Part shown: one piece after another, positions 5,892 through 8,581 of the stretch
How positions within the stretch are numbered: position 1 is the first letter of the stretch
How the letters are laid out: every line of letters starts with the position of its first letter
Assembly (NCBI GenBank): GCA_021399405.1
Contig: JAAFKL010000343.1
Location: 1 to 8,581 of the forward strand
From: Candidatus Heimdallarchaeota archaeon
GTDB taxonomy: Archaea; Asgardarchaeota; Heimdallarchaeia; Heimdallarchaeales; Kariarchaeaceae
Reading direction: 5' to 3'
Length of the DNA: 8,581 nt
Made by a program: the position numbers and the translations under genes
The notes under the pieces: generated by a model
Database searches by the model: none
What the model saw: the letters and a program-made list of their open reading frames with translations, nothing else
Told to the model about the DNA's origin: nothing

Positions 5892-6146
5892 TTAGAAAAA
5901 GTCTTTTCGTAATTCTTCTTTTTTCTTCTTCTTTCTGTCTTCATCTCCCCCAAAGAAGTCTTTACGAATCCCAATAATTTTGTTGAGATATTTGTTACTA
6001 TCGAATAGCATCTTTATCATATCCGCAATTTGGTGACCTGTTTCTAAGTTTTGAAGGCCAAGATTATCATCCAATAATACCTTCTCATTCCCTTTTTCGA
6101 AATAATCCACCAAACTACTAAGAGTCTCTTGCGCATCATCTAAATC
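5892..6146 (-). pseudogene. 3' part of a small gene, cut by the insertion sequence
   Basis: Coding-like sequence runs from the IS edge (6146) to the stop at 5892: DLDDAQETLSSLVDYFEKGN, then KVLLDDNLGLQNLETGHQIADM and a very basic tail with KKKKK, ending ELRKDFF. The family is not recognised; it looks like a helical, soluble protein. The only start codon left is TTG 6113 (73 residues), which has no Shine-Dalgarno sequence, while the frame stays open upstream to the IS terminal repeat without a start. This suggests truncation. The matching 5' piece appears beyond the IS at 7461-7525. Residual translation from TTG 6113 is possible, and it would be read in an operon with the small membrane protein. 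Confidence 0.55.
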
Positions 6147-6171
6147 GTATATCAGTAGTCGCGTTTCTAAA
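6147..6171. repeat. Left terminal inverted repeat of the insertion sequence
   Basis: It begins GTATATCAGTAGTC and pairs with 7436-7460 as a reverse complement over 25 bases with two mismatches. The first 14 bases match exactly. Confidence 0.85.
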
Positions 6172-6252
6172 TTGAAATATTAATTGACTAGCTAACGCAC
6201 TAGATAAACAAGATTCAAAAAGTGGGGTTTATTCATCAATTTGCTACCAAAG

Positions 6253-7407
6253 ATGAAGAAACTCCAAAATAAGACAAAATTCCATAGAAAAAAAGTATTC
6301 GATCATGCAATGAATAATGCACAACATTGGATCAAGAAATCAGCGTATTACAGCTCAGAACAGATATTCAAAACCCTAATATCTGCGGGGTTGAACAAAT
6401 CCTCCCTCGAAGATCAGTGTCTCTTTCTTCAGAAAGAGGCAGGTGGCTACGGAAGTAGTCCATCTGCAGATGTGGTAATGAAATCACTTGATAAGACCTA
6501 TGAAAACTTGAGTATGAGTGAAATTGAAAATATTATTTCACAAAATCTTCAGAAGGAAGCATTGCTGATACCCCAGTTCAAGCATCGGAAATCTAAAGTG
6601 ATTGTGGCGGTAGATCTCCATGACGAAGAATACTATGGCAAAGAATTAGTAGATGAAAGTGGTCGTGTGGTTACAATGTATGGTCAGATAAAGAATCGTT
6701 CTGGCAATACTGCTGGCAACAAACGTAGAGTATTCCGTTATGCTACAGCATGTATAGTTTCCTTCGGTAAACGGTTGCAAAAGCCGATTACCATTGGTTT
6801 TGCAATAAACTTCAAGGGACAAACAAGAGATGATATTCTAAGCCGAGTACTTGAACGAATAGAAGCCCTCCATCTCAAAATTAAATATCTGGTGATTGAT
6901 GGTGGCTTTGCCAGTATTGGTTGCTTCAAACTCCTCAGAGAATTGAATATCCAGTTTTACTCTAGGGGGAAATACTGGAGGACCATGACGCATCCAATGG
7001 AGCAGAATTACAAGCACACCTTAAAACAAAACAAAAAGTCGATAGAGGTCAATGCCTTTGTTCTACAAGCGAAGACACCACAGGGTAAGTTATACAATAT
7101 GCTATATTACAGCTCTGAGGAGATGACTCTTAAGAAAATCCGACAAGTTTATGGAAAACGTTTTCGTATTGAAAATACATATCGCCATGCGAGAGTTGTC
7201 AAAATCCGCACTTCTACCAGGAAGCTCCATCTTCGTTGGATCTTTTGGGGAATTGCAATGTTGTTGGAATTGCTCTGGGAGTTGATGCGCATCATTTATC
7301 AGAGTTTGGGGCATTCTCGGTATGAAAGTAGACAAAAATCAGTAAATCGTGATTTTATGGGTTTGATACTGAAAGGATTGAAACCGGCTAAATTAAAGTT
7401 TGCTTAA
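6253..7407 (+). CDS. DDE transposase of the ISH3/IS4 type
   Basis: The protein is 384 residues from ATG 6253, or 388 from TTG 6241. By the 388 numbering, the DDE triad is Asp125 in VAVDLHDEEYYG (the D-x-H-D...YYG form is typical of ISH3-like archaeal transposases), Asp220 in YLVIDGGF, and Glu311 in YGKRFRIENTYRHAR. The last fits the IS4 signature Y-x2-R-x3-E-x6-[KR], with Tyr304, Arg307, Glu311 and Arg318. The N-terminal 110 residues are basic and probably bind the terminal repeats; the C-terminus has a hydrophobic helix LRWIFWGIAMLLELLWELM after the Glu. The frame is intact with all catalytic residues, so the enzyme may be active. No in-frame start exists upstream of 6241, where a stop occurs at 6205-6207. 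Confidence 0.88.
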   Translation: MKKLQNKTKFHRKKVFDHAMNNAQHWIKKSAYYSSEQIFKTLISAGLNKSSLEDQCLFLQKEAGGYGSSPSADVVMKSLDKTYENLSMSEIENIISQNLQKEALLIPQFKHRKSKVIVAVDLHDEEYYGKELVDESGRVVTMYGQIKNRSGNTAGNKRRVFRYATACIVSFGKRLQKPITIGFAINFKGQTRDDILSRVLERIEALHLKIKYLVIDGGFASIGCFKLLRELNIQFYSRGKYWRTMTHPMEQNYKHTLKQNKKSIEVNAFVLQAKTPQGKLYNMLYYSSEEMTLKKIRQVYGKRFRIENTYRHARVVKIRTSTRKLHLRWIFWGIAMLLELLWELMRIIYQSLGHSRYESRQKSVNRDFMGLILKGLKPAKLKFA

Positions 7408-7435
7408 CCATTTGCTAGAAAAAAGGAGGTGTTGC

Positions 7436-7460
7436 TTTAGGAACGGGACTACTGATATAC
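7436..7460. repeat. Right terminal inverted repeat of the insertion sequence
   Basis: It ends GACTACTGATATAC and is the reverse complement of the left repeat except at two positions. It begins 28 bases after the transposase stop. Confidence 0.85.
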
Positions 7461-7525
7461 AATATTTTGACCGCTGAAATTAAGAACTTCAGACGATCCG
7501 GTGAGATGATGTCACCACTACTCAA
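7461..7525 (-). pseudogene. Probable severed 5' piece of the gene at 5892-6146
   Basis: From TTG 7525 on the minus strand the sequence reads MSSGDIISPDRLKFLISAVK and then Ile, reaching the IS edge with no stop. Across the IS the host gene would continue as DLDDAQETLSSLVDYF. The joined product of about 107 residues reads as one helical protein. The frames do not join perfectly: with a TATA duplication the spacing is off by one base, so a small indel at the junction or a different boundary must be assumed. The identity with the 5892-6146 fragment is an inference from position, strand and composition. Confidence 0.4.
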
Positions 7526-7670
7526 TTGAATTTTAAAAAACAAAACTCTTTTGAGCTACTTTTTCGTTTACATGTTCAAAGTCCATAGTGTTTGTTTGAA
7601 TAACCTGTAATCACTTAGTGAGAAATGACCAGTCTGGAATATCTAAGAACAAAATAAAATTATCATTCGG

Positions 7671-7706
7671 ATATATATAGTACTGAAGATATTTTAGTTG
7701 TATATA
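7671..7706 (+). promoter_or_regulatory. AT-rich promoter region with several TATA-like boxes
   Basis: Three candidate boxes stand in a row: ATATATATA at 7671-7679, TATTTTA at 7690-7696 (about 25 bases before the small ORF at 7718) and TATATA at 7701-7706. The first two would place the transcription start ahead of the small ORF, and the third inside it. Which one is used cannot be told from sequence. Apart from the IS end, the severed gene piece and the small ORF, nothing else is seen in 7408-7792. Confidence 0.4.
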
Positions 7707-7717
7707 CAAAAATAAAC

Positions 7718-7783
7718 ATGCGTATAAATCAAGAAGATGTTCAAAAAGCATTGATTAGCCACGTTTATCCAAACAATAGGTGA
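7718..7783 (+). CDS. 21-codon small ORF ahead of the hydrolase
   Basis: ATG 7718 opens MRINQEDVQKALISHVYPNNR and ends in TGA at 7781-7783. That TGA overlaps the AGGTGA Shine-Dalgarno sequence of the hydrolase, an arrangement like the coupled pair at 1735-1749. The peptide faintly resembles the first helix of MIP18/DUF59 or Mrp N-termini (EDV-x-KAL-x-x-V-x-P), so it could be a broken remnant, a leader peptide, or chance. It is not supported by anything beyond sequence appearance. Confidence 0.25.
   Translation: MRINQEDVQKALISHVYPNNR
7778..7783 (+). promoter_or_regulatory. Shine-Dalgarno sequence AGGTGA of the hydrolase gene
   Basis: It is 9 bases ahead of ATG 7793 and supports that start over the later in-frame ATGs at codons 7 and 10. 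Confidence 0.5.
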
Positions 7784-7792
7784 TTACGAAAT

Positions 7793-8581
7793 ATGAAAAT
7801 TGAAGAAATTATGTTGGAGATGAGGGATGGAATACGTTTACAGAATTTTATTTATTTTCCAGTTGGAGATGGTCCGTTTCCTACACTCTTAGTTCGTTGT
7901 ACTTACGGGCATGTGCCAGTGGATGGACTTGCGAAATTATGGTCAGAAAAGGGTTATGTCGTTATATTGCAAAATATACGAGGGCGTCATAAATCTGAAG
8001 GTGGTCCAGTTACAAGAGATAGTCATCCAGAAGATGGCTATGATACGATGGATTGGATAATTGCTCAACCATGGAGCAACCAAGTTGTGGGTACATTTGG
8101 TCGTTCAGCTTTGGCCAAGGTTCAAGTTACAGCTGCATTTCTGGCTCATCCAGCTCATCGTGCTATGGCACCAGAAGTTCTTCCATATGGCTTCATGTCT
8201 CGATTAGGTGGTGCATTCAAGTTTAGCCAAGTACCTCAATGGATGTATCTAGCACAGAGTGGTACAGAATTAGGTAAGTATGAAGCAGTTGAGTGGATGC
8301 CTCAACTCTATAAATTACCAGTAACCTCAACTCTAGATGATATCGGTGGTCCTATTGATCGTTATAAGGAAATTATTACGAGTTATGGAATGAGAGAAGA
8401 GATAAATCCTGAGAAGCTTGGTGGATTGAACACTCCCAATCTAATGGTGACTGGGTGGTACGATCATTGCAGCCAAGGGCCTATTGATTTCTTCCTACAA
8501 ACAATGCAGTTAGCATCTGAAGAACAGAAGCAAAATACACATCTTATTATTGGACCTTGGGATCATAGCGTCGCTGGAGAC
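7793..8581 (+). CDS. CocE/X-Pro dipeptidyl-peptidase (S15) family alpha/beta hydrolase, 5' part
   Basis: 263 residues are encoded before the window ends; complete family members have about 550-600. The family cleaves acyl or peptide bonds: X-Pro dipeptides, cocaine esterase, glutaryl-7-ACA acylase. The order seen is the first strands MLEMRDGIRLQNFIYFP (7-23), the DxRGxGxSEG-like QNIRGRHKSEGG (60-71), HPEDGYDTMDWIIAQPW (78-94), the nucleophile elbow VVGTFGRSALAKVQVTAA (98-115) with Ser105, the acid Asp224 in VTGWYDHCSQGP, and the base His258 in IIGPWDHS. The full Ser-Asp-His triad is therefore visible. The elbow GRSALA replaces the common G-x-SYGG, which may mark a subgroup. No signal peptide is seen, so it is probably cytosolic. 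The substrate cannot be told. Confidence 0.88.
   Translation, partial: MKIEEIMLEMRDGIRLQNFIYFPVGDGPFPTLLVRCTYGHVPVDGLAKLWSEKGYVVILQNIRGRHKSEGGPVTRDSHPEDGYDTMDWIIAQPWSNQVVGTFGRSALAKVQVTAAFLAHPAHRAMAPEVLPYGFMSRLGGAFKFSQVPQWMYLAQSGTELGKYEAVEWMPQLYKLPVTSTLDDIGGPIDRYKEIITSYGMREEINPEKLGGLNTPNLMVTGWYDHCSQGPIDFFLQTMQLASEEQKQNTHLIIGPWDHSVAGD

Larger units (their letters stand above)
6147..7460 (+). mobile_element. ISH3/IS4-like insertion sequence, complete
   Basis: The element is bounded by imperfect inverted repeats (6147-6171 and 7436-7460, 23 of 25 bases matching) and carries one transposase gene. Within the outermost bases TATA occurs as a direct repeat at 6148-6151 and 7456-7459. If that is the target duplication, the element proper is 6152-7455 (1304 bp) beginning TCAGTAGTC. 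TATA is itself palindromic, so repeat and duplication cannot be told apart here. Both ends and an open transposase frame are present, so it may still be mobile. Confidence 0.8.

Noticed and set aside
6738..6929. Minus-strand frame inside the transposase (also 7102-7335)
   Set aside because: These are shadows of a well-supported transposase frame with no recognisable protein features.
7423..7431. Perfect Shine-Dalgarno-like AAGGAGGTG after the transposase gene
   Set aside because: The only start codon at a usable distance (TTG 7432) meets a stop after two codons, and the site lies in the IS end, so it is probably chance.
7461..7717. Search for a tRNA, CRISPR repeat or other RNA gene in the gap after the IS
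   Set aside because: No cloverleaf with a GTTCRA loop and paired acceptor ends, no spaced direct repeats; only a short near-palindrome around 7611-7621 was seen.

Overview
The window most resembles an Asgard archaeon, probably of the Heimdallarchaeia type. The evidence is a Rag/Arf-like small GTPase fused through a proline-rich linker to a roadblock-like domain, archaeal/eukaryotic RNA-modification proteins (a stand-alone Bud32/PRPK kinase and a Tsr3 homologue), archaeal TATA boxes about 25-30 nt ahead of starts, AT-rich DNA, and frequent TTG/GTG starts. The phylum-level placement is inference; no rRNA or tRNA gene is present.

Layout. (1) 1-626: the 5' end of a TnpB gene (IS200/IS605 or IS1341 type, minus strand) and its palindromic left end, inserted into an aldo/keto reductase gene that also carries a one-base frameshift. 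(2) 728-1375: Bud32, the kinase subunit of KEOPS (tRNA t6A synthesis). (3) 1385-3204, minus strand: a two-gene operon of a GTPase/Pro-rich/roadblock fusion followed by a small helical protein with a duplicated DG-x-I-x-S-DEA motif. The Shine-Dalgarno sequence of the second gene lies over the stop codon of the first. (4) 3441-4118: a protein that reads as a degenerate member of the DNA ligase/mRNA-capping nucleotidyltransferase superfamily, with the motif order kept but catalytic residues replaced. (5) 4123-4932, minus strand: a GNAT-type acetyltransferase. (6) 5100-5612: Tsr3, rRNA aminocarboxypropyltransferase. (7) 5668-6146, minus strand: a small single-span membrane protein behind the 3' part of a gene apparently cut by the next element. 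(8) 6147-7460: a complete ISH3/IS4-like insertion sequence with 25-bp imperfect terminal inverted repeats and a DDE transposase. (9) 7461-7792: a probable severed 5' piece of the gene in (7), a 21-codon small ORF, and promoter-like sequence. (10) 7793-8581: the 5' part of a CocE/X-Pro dipeptidyl-peptidase (S15) hydrolase with its catalytic triad, cut off by the window edge.

The genes do not form one pathway. The clearest functional unit is the GTPase-roadblock plus DG/DE-protein operon, a candidate Asgard small-GTPase regulatory module. Bud32 and Tsr3 serve translation (tRNA and rRNA modification). The predicted pseudo-nucleotidyltransferase and the GTPase module are the parts most likely to be undescribed. 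Two unrelated mobile elements have each apparently broken a host gene.
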